Shown piece by piece: positions 37,694 through 49,017 of a stretch of DNA of 64,000 bases. Numbering within the stretch: the first letter of the stretch is position 1; the number at the start of each line of letters is the position of its first letter. The stretch is from Ciborinia camelliae (Eukaryota; Ascomycota; Leotiomycetes; Helotiales; Sclerotiniaceae), in assembly GCA_025890175.1 (NCBI GenBank), contig JANPYM010000004.1:424007-488006 (forward strand). Direction: 5' to 3'. The position numbers and the translations under genes were made by a program. The notes beneath the pieces were generated by a model, which saw only the letters and a list, made by a program, of their open reading frames with translations, was not told the DNA's origin and searched no databases.

Positions 37694-40600
37694 GATGCAC
37701 GCAAAGGCAAAGGCAAACGCAAAGGCGAACGCACACGCAAAAGATCAAAAATGTGATCAAGAATTCGAACTGAAACGAAAACGAGACGAGACGAGACGAT
37801 CACAATCTTTTGGATGGATGAACCATAAAGCGAGACATCCCCCTTATGTTATTTATTCTTCCCTTTTTCTTCACCACTACTGAATAATCTCCGGCTATCA
37901 TGATGTAAATCCACATGAAGCCCACAAAATTACGGATCCACTGCGGCCCGTGTCGCTAGGAAAATGACATATAACCTCGGCAGGCACAAAGTTTTTTCTT
38001 ATATTTCCAGGTTCCAGCTCCCCGGCGGCTACCCGGGTAGGTAGGTAGGTAGGGAGGTAGGTAGGTACCTAGTAGGTATATATCTAGGTTGGGTATCTAG
38101 GTCAGGTATCTTTAAGAGGGGGGAGTTTTACCGCCAGAGAAGCAGAGTCAAAGAAAGGGTTACCTAACCTATGTACCAGTACGGTAACGGTAACGGTAAT
38201 GGGGACGGTAAACAGTAGATTCCAAATGAATGGAAAAATTCTGTTGTTAAGGGGGTCTTCAAGTCTCCAAGATCATTATGTATGTATGTACATTATTCTT
38301 CCACGGCTGTTCTAGATCTACAGCCTGTCAGCCAGCCAGCCACCCGCTGACGCACGGAACTTCGGAAGTGATTATACTGTTTTGACAGTACTAAAACTAC
38401 CTAATCATTGGCCACTAATAACTGATGATGGAATACCGGTATCTGTTTTTGCCAAGATGAAAAGTTTATCTACAAAATTGGATTTTTTTAAAGGATTTTA
38501 TATATTACCTATAAAAAGGACCGACCGAAAGTGGAAGAAAGTTCTATAGGTATCGGTATATTAATAGGTCCGGGTACTATTGATTTCATTGAGTCCAATC
38601 ATACCGTACCTACTGTGCTGTACCAAATGAGCCGAGGTACAACTAATTGTCAATATATTTACAGTATCTATCTACCTGGGTAGGTCCAGTATTGTTTTTT
38701 TTAGGCGAGGGGCAAATCTTTTCACTGTACGGTATGGATGGATGGATACGAGCGTCGAGACTCGAGTACCGACTACCGGGTCCGCTATGGAGGCTTGCCA
38801 AGATCTTACATTCATACCTACTCTTCGGAGTCCGTATTTACATACCTACATACATACGTAATCGTTCTAAATTTTCCTTTACATTTATTACTCAGTAGTC
38901 AGTACATTCATTTCAAATCAAAGCAATGATTTCTGTACGGAGTAGTTAGTACTGTACTCTATTGTAGACAGCTTTTTATCTTCATTTTCCTATCAATCTA
39001 TCGTTGATAAGATTTGTTTGCAGCTTCTAGTTCTTAGCATTTCTCACCTACCTATGATTCTATAAAGCACCTACCTACCTACCTATCTACAGGCTACATA
39101 AGCTACCTATTCAACAGCCGACCGGCTCCCACAGTACCTAGATAATCTCCGATGGCATTGTAAAAACTCCGAACCCAAATCAGATATGGCGGGCTGGCGG
39201 GCTGGCTGGCTTATCATCCGGAGCTCCAGCCAAGACTCTACAAAAACATCGCAGTACAGCATTCACGTGGAAATATAATATGGTAGTTATGATTTCGAGT
39301 TGAACCTTTAGTTAATCCCTTTTCTTTTCTTTTCTTTTCAATACCTTCGTGGAGTGTTGTCTGTACCTACCTATTCTATATTCTCAAGTATCTCAAGGGA
39401 ATAAAGAACAAATCGATTCGATTCGATTCAAGCGAGCGAGATGCCGTACCTTGCGGACAAAATTCCTCAAGGTGCTTAACCTTATCTACCCTACCCATCT
39501 AATTGAGTTTTCCTTCAGAGTTTCCCGCACCTATTTTCTGTGAGTGTGAGTGATATCTGTCATGACTGACCCCTTGAGGTGGGTGGACGAGGCGGTCTGG
39601 GGTGAGCGGTAACTGGAGACTGGAGACTGGAGTTTGGCAATGCGCATGCTCGTTTCCCCATGGTTAAATCTACCGCGGTGGGAGGTAAGGTACGATTAAC
39701 ATCTAATTAAAAGTCAAAATATAGCAATACCTACCCCAGCCCAGGCACACACACAGTCTGTGAATACTGGAAAAAAAAAGTCAAGGACTTGATGGGGAAA
39801 TTGTGATACTTTCCAAATGTTTTCGTGTAAGTTTCACTGGTGTGTTATTCATATTTGTTGGGTTTCAATGATGAATAACTCGTGGGTGACATTCATACTT
39901 TTCTCGTACATGACCAACCGATGGATGCTTGATGTTGATTTTTGATGGATTGGGGTTGTCGCTTTTGATACTCATCTCTTTGCTGTACGGTACCGTCATG
40001 AACTTGTCAGACTCACAACAACACTGAGTAGAGTTGTAGAGTTGTAGAGTTGTAATGAATGAATGAATTTATAGGTGCCATGAAGTGAACATGAGCAGTT
40101 GGAACTTGCTATATTCTTCCCATGGGAATAGATAGAATGTGGGCGTGGATTCCACGTCATTCCATCCGTCCTCTTTACCGTGTATCTTTTGCGAAATTCA
40201 TGTTTCCCCTCTATCTATCCTTTAGTTCATATCTTCGGTGAATATGAGGAGTGTATGTTGCTAGCTAGATTCACTGAAGTGACCATATGGACTCGGTAGT
40301 TTTGAATTCACTTCTCATCCCATCCCACCATCTATTTCCATCATTATTATTTTGTTGCACATCTGAAATCCAAAGTAAACATGCGATCATCTCCCCATTG
40401 GCACATTCCTCTCCCCAAAGCCCAGCTAGTGAATTCCCCAAACCAAGCCACAAATCTCCAGATCGCCAGTCCAGCCACGAGAGCTTTCGACGCACAAAAA
40501 AGCATCCAATAAATCAGCGAGCGCAAAGCTTGGGCCCGTTTGCGCTCGTTCGGTTATTGGTTCTTGGCTGGATTTTGGAAGGTTCAACAGGGGTCGGTCT

Positions 40601-41110
40601 TGCAGTCGTGCAACCAAATGGATGTGTTTTTTTGGGGGGGTTTTTATTCACTGCAGTTCCGGCATCAGATTTTAGGATCTTGAGATCTTGAGATCTCGAG
40701 ATCTTCCGTGTGGGAACTCTCGGCTGTTGTTCTTGGAACTCTGTTATGCTCGTTACTTAGGTTTCCTATCAAATATCGAATCATCGATGGAGGTCACAAA
40801 GTTTTGGTCAGGGGGGTTCCTACGGTATCTCCACCACCCAGTCAAGTTAACCAACCTTACCTAGGTAGGTACCTACCTACCCTAGTCTCTAGACCCGAAC
40901 CTAAATATTTCCATCTGCATCAGATATGCAACCAAACTCCTCTTCTCAAGGTACTCTTACTTTTGATAGAATAGTAGAATATGGTTTTGGTTTTTGACTA
41001 GGGTTTGTGATTGAAAAGTTTTGTTGCAGATCCGATCTGATCTGATCTGATCTGATCAGATCGGATCTCTTGGTTTTACTTCTAAATTTTTGAAAAGAGG
41101 GGCGTTAGTA

Positions 41111-41502
41111 TAGCAGAACCTCTATATAAGGATGTTTTTTTTAGTGCCAAAATTTAGGATACTAAAGAGGTATCTTTTTATAGAGGTTTTGGCTAATTTC
41201 GGTGAGGTAGCGTTTTGATCTAATTTAGATCGATTTTGGGTATGTGGATCTTGACTAATTCCGATTGAGTATAAATTCAGTATAATTTTTATAAAATTTT
41301 ATAAATATTTTATACTCAAAAAAAAATCCTTATAAATAAATTAGATTTTAATTTTGGGATCGAGGAATTTCAAGGATAATCTTTATAAAGAGAATATAGG
41401 GATATTAGTATTTTCTATATCTAAAATCTAACGGGACTCAAAATTTAATCCTAATAGAGAGGTTATCCTTATATAGAGGATCCTTATATAGAGGTTCTGC
41501 TG
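41111..41502. mobile_element. 392-bp MITE, copy 1 (Tc1/mariner-like, TA duplication)
   Basis: Non-coding element bounded by inverted ends: left (t)AGCAGAACCTCTATATAAGG and right the complement of CAGCAGAACCTCTATATAAG. It is flanked by TA at 41109-41110 and 41503-41504. The right end carries a second copy of CCTTATATAGAGG just inside. The interior is AT-rich with no frame. The TA duplication and CAG-starting ends point to mobilisation by a Tc1/mariner/pogo-type transposase elsewhere in the genome (inference). Confidence 0.88.
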
Positions 41503-41892
41503 TACCTACCTACCTACCTAATAAGCGGTTGATAATTAAAATACACTTGTGAGTTGGAAGTTGGAAGTTGTGTACATACCTGGTATCGATGGGATGGGGT
41601 TCAGAGTACTGGTACCATCTCCATAACTCTCATTGGAATTTAGAATTTAGAATATAGTTCTGATATACAACTAGCCGTTTTTGAGCCGTGAGGTTCAACT
41701 ACCTTTCCTCCTACCTAGGTAATCAAAGCTACCTACATATTTATACTCGGGAAAAGAGTACCAAGGTACTTGGTTCAATTGTGAATTTCACGGTTTAAAA
41801 ATGTTTTGTGGCATGGCTTCTTATAGTGGCGGCAGCAACAATAAAAACAATGGCAACGTTCGGCTTCACTTGCTTAGGTCGGCTTGTAACTA

Positions 41893-42284
41893 CAGCAGAA
41901 CCTCTATATAAGAATGTTTTTTTTAGTATCAAAATTTAGGATACTAAAAAAGTATCTTTTTATAAAGGTTCCGGTTAATTCCGATGAGGTAGTGTTTTGA
42001 TCTAATTTAGATCGATTTTGGGTATATGGATTTCGACTAATTTCGATTAAATATAAATTCAATATAATTTTTATAAAATTTTATAAATATTTTATATTTA
42101 AAAAAAAATCCTTATAAATAGGTTAGATTTTAATTTTGGGACTAAAGAATTTTAAGGATAATCTTTATAAAGAAAATATAAAAATATTAGCATTTTTTAT
42201 ATCTAAAATCCAATAAGACCCAAAATTTAATCTTAATAGAGAGGTTATCCTTATATAGAGGATCCTTATATAGAGGTTCTGCTG
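41893..42284. mobile_element. 392-bp MITE, copy 2 of the same family
   Basis: It has the same length, orientation and ends as the copy 390 bp to the left, flanked by TA at 41891-41892 and 42285-42286. The differences I could see between copies are transitions (C/T, G/A), in both directions, the pattern expected from repeat-induced point mutation acting on both. Confidence 0.88.
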
Positions 42285-44824
42285 TAAGTTAAAGGGTTGT
42301 AGTTGATCCTACCTAGGTAGATGTTGGAGCTGGTGGTACCGTTACGGATTCGCAAGTTCATGCATGCATGCATGATCCCCGCTGCGTTTAAGCATTATGC
42401 ATAGGTATGGGGTGAGAGATGCCCAGGTCATTGTTATGATATGATGGTCCCTTCTAGCAAAGCAACTTGCAGGTGAATTTATTGATATAAGTAACTTGAG
42501 CCTTACCTAGTTTCAGGAGTTTTATTCCAGAATCCATTTTTTGTATTGATAATATCTACCTATTTGCATATTTCGGTGGTCATGATGTTTACCTACCTAC
42601 CTTCCTACCTAGATACAGTATGTTCAGGCTTGATTGAAGTCAGTTAGTTTTCCTGGTACAGTTGGTAGGTTAAATTGAATAAATGTTGGTCTTGAGCTCG
42701 AGGTCCCTCCGCTTGTGACGAAATAGTTATGACGAAATCGTGTTACAACTTACCTACCTACTATACCTACATACTTCTTATCCTAGGTACCTAGGTATAT
42801 TATTCCAGAATCCAAGGAGATGAGATGAGAAGAGATGAGTTGGGTTAAGAATCATAAGACATAGAGAGACCCATGTTTTCGAAAAGATGTAATGGGGATC
42901 CATACCATATCTTAGGTGACCTTACCTACCCGTGGACTTCTATATGGGATACCTAATACATGTACAGTACAGTAGGTACAGTATGTACATCGAGTGAGTC
43001 CTATATATACATCCAGTGAATACCTAGGTACCTACTGAGACTCAAGAGTTCGTTTATCACATTTGAAATTATAATTATTCTAGGTACCTAATATCATCCT
43101 CCCCACTCTCGTTAAATTAGCCATTTAAAGATAGCCCGGGCACTCAAATATAAAAGGCCCTGGGGTTTCATACCACTATTAAGCGAAAATATTTCATTAG
43201 CTACCTAGTAGTACCTAGGTAGGTTGTTATGAATGGATGGATGGATGGCTTAAATGTATAGTGTACAGTCTGGTGGCATTTTGAATTCTAGGTATCTTTA
43301 TCAGGGGTATGCTATATCTATATCTATATCACATTCGATTTATTCCTCACTCAGGCCGGCACTGAACAGTCCGGCATTACAGTAATATTCCAAAGATTCC
43401 CCAAAAAAAACATCCAAAAAGGAAAAGAATACCTACCTACCTACCTCCCTCCAGCACCGTATCCTTTGTCAACCCGTCAGGGGGAGAAACTTTTAAGCCT
43501 CACTCACGGTCTCACCCCAGCGGATCCAAACCCAATTCCGGATATCTCCCGAACCCTAACCCATATGCATGATCCTAGGGTATTCGAGCGCTAAAAAATT
43601 CGGAATCCCTGCTTAGCGCACCCAAATTTCGCAAATGGGTGGTTGATGGATACGGCTTCTCCGATGCAAACTCCTTAGGTACCTACCGGCACTTCACAAG
43701 TTCTCACGCTAGGGTATGGTGTGGAATGGAACTTGGATATTTGGATGGGATATGGTAGGTAGGTAGGTAATTACTAGGGATCTCAAAGGGTGCTGAATAC
43801 TGAAGTGACTGAAGACATCGAATTGAACTAATTGGAACTGAACCCCCTACCTACGTCAAAATCATCCAATTGTAGGGATGGTGGACGAATCGAAGTTTGT
43901 GGAATTGCGAGTGGGAGATCGGGATATAGGAAATCTGCTATTTACAGACTACATACAGCATACAGGGGTTCAATCTGATGTGTTCAAAGTTCAACGTTCG
44001 TACCCTTCTTTAACTTTCTCTCTTACTCCACTTATAAGTTCTGAATTTCATTTTGTGGAAAAGTTTATACCATCTTTGGAAATTCCTTCCTTCCACTACT
44101 GACTGTACTGTACTGGTGGTTGAAGTTGAAGTGGTTAAGATATGTACATGTGTGTAGTTTGATTGTTGGAATGTAGAGGAAAAGCATTAAAATGTGCCAA
44201 GGTTAAGGGGAATGCATCAAGAATAATGCCTCCGTTCCAAAACTCGAAAGGGATCCATCCATCCATCCATTCCCATTTCACTTTTCTCCCATACGCAATC
44301 CGCAAAAACTTTATCCAAGTGTCTAGCTCGCGTGTGGCCTTGTTTGATTGGCGACGTGCACATTTAAACTTCCCATCCTCTCCCTCAAGTCCTTAACCGA
44401 CATTTCATAATATAGGAGAGTTTCTTGGAGGCGAGGCGGCGCTTCGAAGTGGACATTTCTCTTTTTTATGTCAAGATCCTCGTGGATGGATGCTATGCTA
44501 TGCTTCGGTGGGCTCCACCAAAACCTTCTTCAAATGGTAGATCTGCAGTGCGGGAATTTCTGGATCCGTATCATAAGTACTCGGTCTTTTCCATCAGGAA
44601 GTCGAACGTACACTTTTTTTCGATCCGGCAAAGATTATTTTATCACCCCGGGTGGAAAGAAAATATCATCGTTTTCATTCGGCATCCATTTATTGCAGAT
44701 TCGAAGATTACTTACCTGCGTGCATCTCAACTTACTTTCGTCACACAATATCTTCAATCAATCCAGTATCAACTAAATCTCACACTCACACTCACAATCA
44801 ATAACCCAATCCAAACCCCTCAAA

Positions 44825-45001
44825 ATGCAATTCCAAACCACCACCACCTCGAGTCCCCTCCGAGTTCTCATCTCGTTCGCCCTCATCGCCCTCTTCACGC
44901 CTACCGTCCTCGCTCTCTCCCATACCGTCAACTATCCCGTCTCGGGCTCCAAACATGGAACGCTCGCCGATGAGTTCGATGACTTTGTTAATTCACAGTA
45001 G
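44825..45001 (+). CDS. small predicted secreted peptide, 58 residues
   Basis: Short open frame missed by a longest-frame search because a longer frame overlaps it. It codes a clear signal peptide: a polar start with one Arg at residue 13, a hydrophobic core VLISFALIALF, and a TPTVLA/LS cleavage site after residue 30. The mature part would be 28 residues, Cys-free, acidic at the end (LADEFDDFVNSQ). Codon choice is strongly C-ending (ctc, gcc, atc), unlike the surrounding DNA, which supports real coding. No family is recognised; it could be a short secreted peptide, or the first exon of a longer gene whose splice I could not find. The ATG sits in a CAAAATG context. Confidence 0.6.
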   Translation: MQFQTTTTSSPLRVLISFALIALFTPTVLALSHTVNYPVSGSKHGTLADEFDDFVNSQ

Positions 45002-46163
45002 AGTTACTCGATTATTCGTATTTTGATTTTTTTTCGGGGGGGGTTCACGTTGGGTTTACGCTACGCTTGGATATCCTGTGTTTTTTGGTTTATAAGGAAA
45101 AGGGATAGGGATAGGAATAGGGATCGGTATCGATATCCCTGGCTGGATGGGAATCACAGGGGTTAAAGTTTAGGGCTGGCTATATCTCGGCATTCGAATG
45201 CGGGGAATGATTGATTGATATTTTTTTTGGGGGAGGGTTTGAACTCATTGATGTTTGGGCTACCCGTCCCATTAGATCGGAATTGGGCGCACCAAAATTC
45301 CACCTCAAGGGTTCGTGCGATTTTCGGTTGTACGTACTACTTGTTTCACGGCGCTTGGATTTTTTGAGGCGCGTTTGGGGTTGAGGTGCGTTTATACTAC
45401 TGTATGTACTCTCCCAATAACTAACCTAACCTAACCTCATCTATCCGCGCTCATGTAATTTATTAGTCGAGTTCGATTAGCGAGTGTTGCATTGCGATCG
45501 ATTTCTTTTATGGCGCTACCTCTATAGGTACCTATTGTAATTTTAGATTTTGTTCGTCACGTGTTAGGACAGGAGGCCTCGTTGCCCTTGCTATGATATG
45601 AGAGACCAATCAATGACGATTTTGGTCTTGTTGACGCTTTATTTGATTGAACTTGCATAATTTCTACTGTCTACAGCCTCATTTTTTCCTCGTGCGGAGG
45701 CCTCGCTGTCATCTTACGATTTCTCATTGGTTCATCGAGAAGCCACAATACCCCTTGTCACTTCCTTGGATTATTTTCCTGGCTTACGATGTCTTTCATT
45801 GGTTAATTGAAATGTCATATGCGCCGCCACCCCCAAAACTGAGCCGCACTAGCTTAGGTTGGTTTTCGCGGGGCCTCCATCTCAATTGTGATAAATTATC
45901 CAGTTTCTTCATTCGTTCCATTCATCATACTTTTCCCTCGACAAAATTCATTGGTATCTATCTGCATAAGGGATATTCAGTCCCGTCAACTGGGATCTAA
46001 CAGCTTTTTTGCTGGAGGATCTCAGATCCAATTCATACGAGCGGGGACGTCGATCTCCGCATAACAACCCATCTCGAGTTATGATGATTGGCAATTAGGT
46101 AGGTATACCTAGCCTCCCCATGATATGATGAATGAGACGAATATATAGCTCATCCATTCACAG
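45002..46163. other. intergenic, possibly holding the first exon of the zinc-finger gene
   Basis: G-rich runs occur near 45035 and 45226. A candidate first exon of the C2H2 gene runs from ATG 45812 to 45953 with a GTATCT donor, which would join in frame to 46164. Nothing else coding is seen. Confidence 0.4.
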
Positions 46164-47218
46164 GTAGAAACCACGACTTCTACAACAACCCTCTAGATTT
46201 CACAAACTTCAATTGTGACAATTCTGAACCCTTCGACCATGATCCATTTTCAGAATTTCTCAATTTCCCCCCCGACGAGCCGAGCTCGGAATCTCAACAA
46301 GATGATGATGCCTACAGCGTCTCACCTGTGATTCCCGATGCCTCGTCGTTCAGATTTCCATTCGAAACACTTCCCCATGCGTCCGTCGATGAACATCGAG
46401 ATATGGGCTCGCATTTCAGTCGTCCACGTGATGCGTCGTGTCACATGTTATCACCTGCACCTCCTGCCTTGGATACGAGTGCCCACGACTCCCAAGGCAA
46501 TATCAATCTGTATAGCCGGCCTTCTCCTTCTGCAAATACTTCTCCTTCTGCAAATACTTCTACTTCGTTCGGGAGTTCTCCAAGGGGAAATTCTGCGAAG
46601 ATCACCGGAAGAGATGCACAATACTCTTGCACAGTTTGTGGTCAGGGGTGTCGGACTAAAGCTATTCTCAGGTAGGTTCTTTGGATAATTAGTCTATTCG
46701 AGTTGATTGTATTCTACATCACAAGAAATTTTCCTTTCCACATACCTTGATGTCAACCGAATATTCAAAGGTTAATTGAACATTGTTTTGATTTTTCTCG
46801 ACAGGTTTGAGAAAGGTCATCTTTTGATGTGCGTAAAAATGGCGTTCTGGTTGCGAAGACATCTTTTGTTGCCGAAATGTCGAAAAGTGTGATATTTATA
46901 AAACTTGGTTTGCTCGCGTTCCAAGCATTGATACTGACTATTGGCATAAGACGACATCTCAAGATCCATGACCCGAATCTCAAATGCGATTTTCCTGGCT
47001 GTACTCAGAAGCCCTTCGCAGAAAATAGAGACCTCAAGAGACATCGTTCATCTCATGGCATTATCGGTCCTGTGGTTTACTTTTGCTCGGCAAAGAATTG
47101 TGATTATTCCCGTACTACTGGCTATCGAGGTACAGATCGAGCAGACAATATCAAGCGACATATCACTAGACGGCACGCAGGACAAGATGTTCAAGCTTTA
47201 CGAATGGAAAGACAATAA
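46164..47218 (+). CDS. C2H2 zinc-finger protein, 5' end unresolved
   Basis: Probable nuclear DNA-binding protein. Exons that I can support: 46164-46647, microexon 46805-46828 and 46951-47218. The first part is acidic and Ser/Pro-rich with a SPSANTS repeat. Finger 1 is assembled across three exons: YSCTVCGQG, FEKGHLLI (microexon), RHLKIH, giving C-x2-C-x3-F-x5-L-x2-H-x3-H exactly. Finger 2 is CDFPGC with KPFAENRDLKRHRSSH; finger 3 is CSAKNC ending IKRHITRRH. The acceptor before 46164 is TTCACAG; the upstream exon is uncertain, with 45812-45953 (starting MSYAPPPPKLSRT) as candidate. A better-looking donor at 46672 would add eight residues and break finger 1. Confidence 0.65.
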
Positions 47219-47268
47219 ATATGTGAATTTTTAGAGGGTGTTGATGAGGTCGTAAACTTTCATCGACA

Positions 47269-49017
47269 ATGTCAGAGAATTACGAACAACAGTTTTTACC
47301 ACCACACTACTACAATACTACCTACTATGAAGAGGGACCCCGCACCTACCCCGAACAACTAAACACCTTTGGTTACTATTATCCTAATTTCTTCCCCCAA
47401 GAACAATGGTTTCAAGGACAAGAATCAAGCCAGCCCTTCGATACTTCTCTCACTTCGTACTATGGGCAGACACCAGTAGCAGCTTTACAATATCAACAGC
47501 CTCAGCAGACCTATTGGCAACAACCAAATTCGCAACATCATATCAATATCCACGGCAGAAATGACGGGCTTCAGGCACATTATGATCTTTTACAGCAACA
47601 AGGAAGTGCTTTGCGGAATTATTATCTTTTGCAACAAGAAGAACTGGGTTTGCGGAAGCAATTGTCTCAGCAAGCAAATTACCAATATTATTTGACAAAC
47701 TCCTACGATTACGCTAGAAGGCTACAAAATATCTCAAGAACATTAACAGGCAAACGACCCTTCGAATATCCCAACCTTCAGGCATTCATGAAACGTTATC
47801 CCTCTGATACAAAATATCCTTTTGAGAAATCAACTGAATCGACGAAAAGCATCTTATCTACCAGGGAGGAGCCACCAGTTACCAAAGCCAGATTGAGTGA
47901 ATTCGAAGTTAACAGAATGTTACGCAACTTTGAATCCCGGCATAAAACTAATTTCGATCCGGTACATTATAAGCCTAATCTCTATCACGCGGGTGATAAA
48001 TGTACCTGGTGTGTTGGCTCCGGATTAAAGACCGTGGTTCGCCAGGTGGGATCCGAGGTTCAAAGCTTCCAGGACATTTGCCATCAGTGTAATGGAGATG
48101 GACTAAGTATCCGTGACCCTGAAGATCTCTCTGATATGGCAAATGCTGGAGGTTCTGCAAAGTTGAATATGCACGAGAATAAGCGCCAGGCACGACGCGA
48201 AGCATTGCATAATGAGTCATCGAATCACTCCAGAAAGACTACTCTTCAAGTGCGCCTTGAGGAGATTGAAAGTGGGATGAAAGAATCAATATCAACACCC
48301 ATTGAGACCGAAGATGTCAAAACAGCTACAAAAATCACCCCTACCCCGAGTGGACTCAACATCAGTGAACTCAACATCCGTGAACTCAACATCCGTGAAC
48401 TCAACATCCGTGAACTCAACATCCGTGAACTCAACATCCGTGAACTCAACATCCGTGAACTCAACATCAGCAAGAAAACGGTTGATTGTTATTTAAGGTT
48501 AAGCAAGCTTGACGTCAACAAGATCGTGCATAATCCCAAGCTCAGACATGATATTAATTTCGACATTAATTTGCGTTTTAGACTTAATCTCGATGGAGAG
48601 AAGGGACCAAAAAGGGGCCAGAAAGCTAAGCATTCATGGGAGACGATGCGGTTACAAATTCAAGGGGGTCTAACTGATCGTGAGCAATCGGAGAAAGATA
48701 ATTCATTCGCGTGGTCTCCAGGGGAAAATGATCTTCTTCACCCATTGCCGTGGTTCTCAAAAAAGAAAGATGACACCGAAGCAAATCATCACGAGCTTGA
48801 ATCCATATCAAGACAAAGTCGCATATTTGTACTTGCCTGTCAAATCACTGCTCATGAACTATTATCCCCCCTTTCGGAATGGTACTCCGACAAATCACCC
48901 ACCCCTATTCTCGATATTATCTGGGTAGTAGTGCCCACTGTGTATGGTAAAAATTGGAGCGAGTATTTTTCGTCCAAGCAGCAATTTGAAGTTACGAACC
49001 TGCACAGTGGAATCTAA
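47269..49017 (+). CDS. Gln/Tyr-rich hypothetical protein with paired CxxCxGxG motifs
   Basis: Single-exon 582-residue protein starting only 50 bp after the zinc-finger gene on the same strand. The N-terminal 150 residues are rich in Tyr, Gln and Asn (prion-like composition). Residues about 245-278 hold CTWCVGSG and CHQCNGDG, two CxxCxGxG motifs as in the DnaJ zinc region, but only two of the four found there and no J-domain. Residues about 363-402 are a pentapeptide repeat (LNIRE) encoded by a 15-bp minisatellite. The C-terminal part (PLPWFSKKKD, LACQITAHELLSPLSEWY) has no family I recognise. Function unknown. Confidence 0.68.
   Translation: MSENYEQQFLPPHYYNTTYYEEGPRTYPEQLNTFGYYYPNFFPQEQWFQGQESSQPFDTSLTSYYGQTPVAALQYQQPQQTYWQQPNSQHHINIHGRNDGLQAHYDLLQQQGSALRNYYLLQQEELGLRKQLSQQANYQYYLTNSYDYARRLQNISRTLTGKRPFEYPNLQAFMKRYPSDTKYPFEKSTESTKSILSTREEPPVTKARLSEFEVNRMLRNFESRHKTNFDPVHYKPNLYHAGDKCTWCVGSGLKTVVRQVGSEVQSFQDICHQCNGDGLSIRDPEDLSDMANAGGSAKLNMHENKRQARREALHNESSNHSRKTTLQVRLEEIESGMKESISTPIETEDVKTATKITPTPSGLNISELNIRELNIRELNIRELNIRELNIRELNIRELNISKKTVDCYLRLSKLDVNKIVHNPKLRHDINFDINLRFRLNLDGEKGPKRGQKAKHSWETMRLQIQGGLTDREQSEKDNSFAWSPGENDLLHPLPWFSKKKDDTEANHHELESISRQSRIFVLACQITAHELLSPLSEWYSDKSPTPILDIIWVVVPTVYGKNWSEYFSSKQQFEVTNLHSGI
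48357..48472 (+). repeat. 15-bp coding minisatellite, about 7.7 copies
   Basis: CTCAACATCCGTGAA repeats head to tail with variants only in the first and last copies (ATCAGTGAA, ATCAGCAAG). A multiple of three, it adds LNIRE pentapeptides without disturbing the frame. The identity of the inner copies implies recent expansion. Confidence 0.95.

Larger units (their letters stand above)
37694..44824. other. 7-kb gene-free stretch with microsatellites and two MITEs
   Basis: No gene is supported. It carries many TACC/GGTA repeats (about 38035-38066, 39068-39084, 40862-40880, 42590-42612, 43428-43450), TACCTAGGTA palindromes (about 40860, 41715, 42310, 42785, 43022, 43210), a TGATC array near 41033-41062, a CATG run (42359-42374) and the two MITEs. 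A 182-codon frame (44425-44973) overlaps the secreted-peptide gene out of frame and is judged chance; that area is probably its promoter and leader. Confidence 0.55.

Noticed and set aside
44425..44973. 182-codon plus-strand open frame
   Set aside because: Low-complexity tail, no domain, and it overlaps the secreted peptide in another frame whose codon use is much more gene-like.
46672..46960. Initial reading of the zinc-finger gene as a pseudogene with frameshifts
   Set aside because: A microexon model restores a perfect C2H2 finger without any frameshift.
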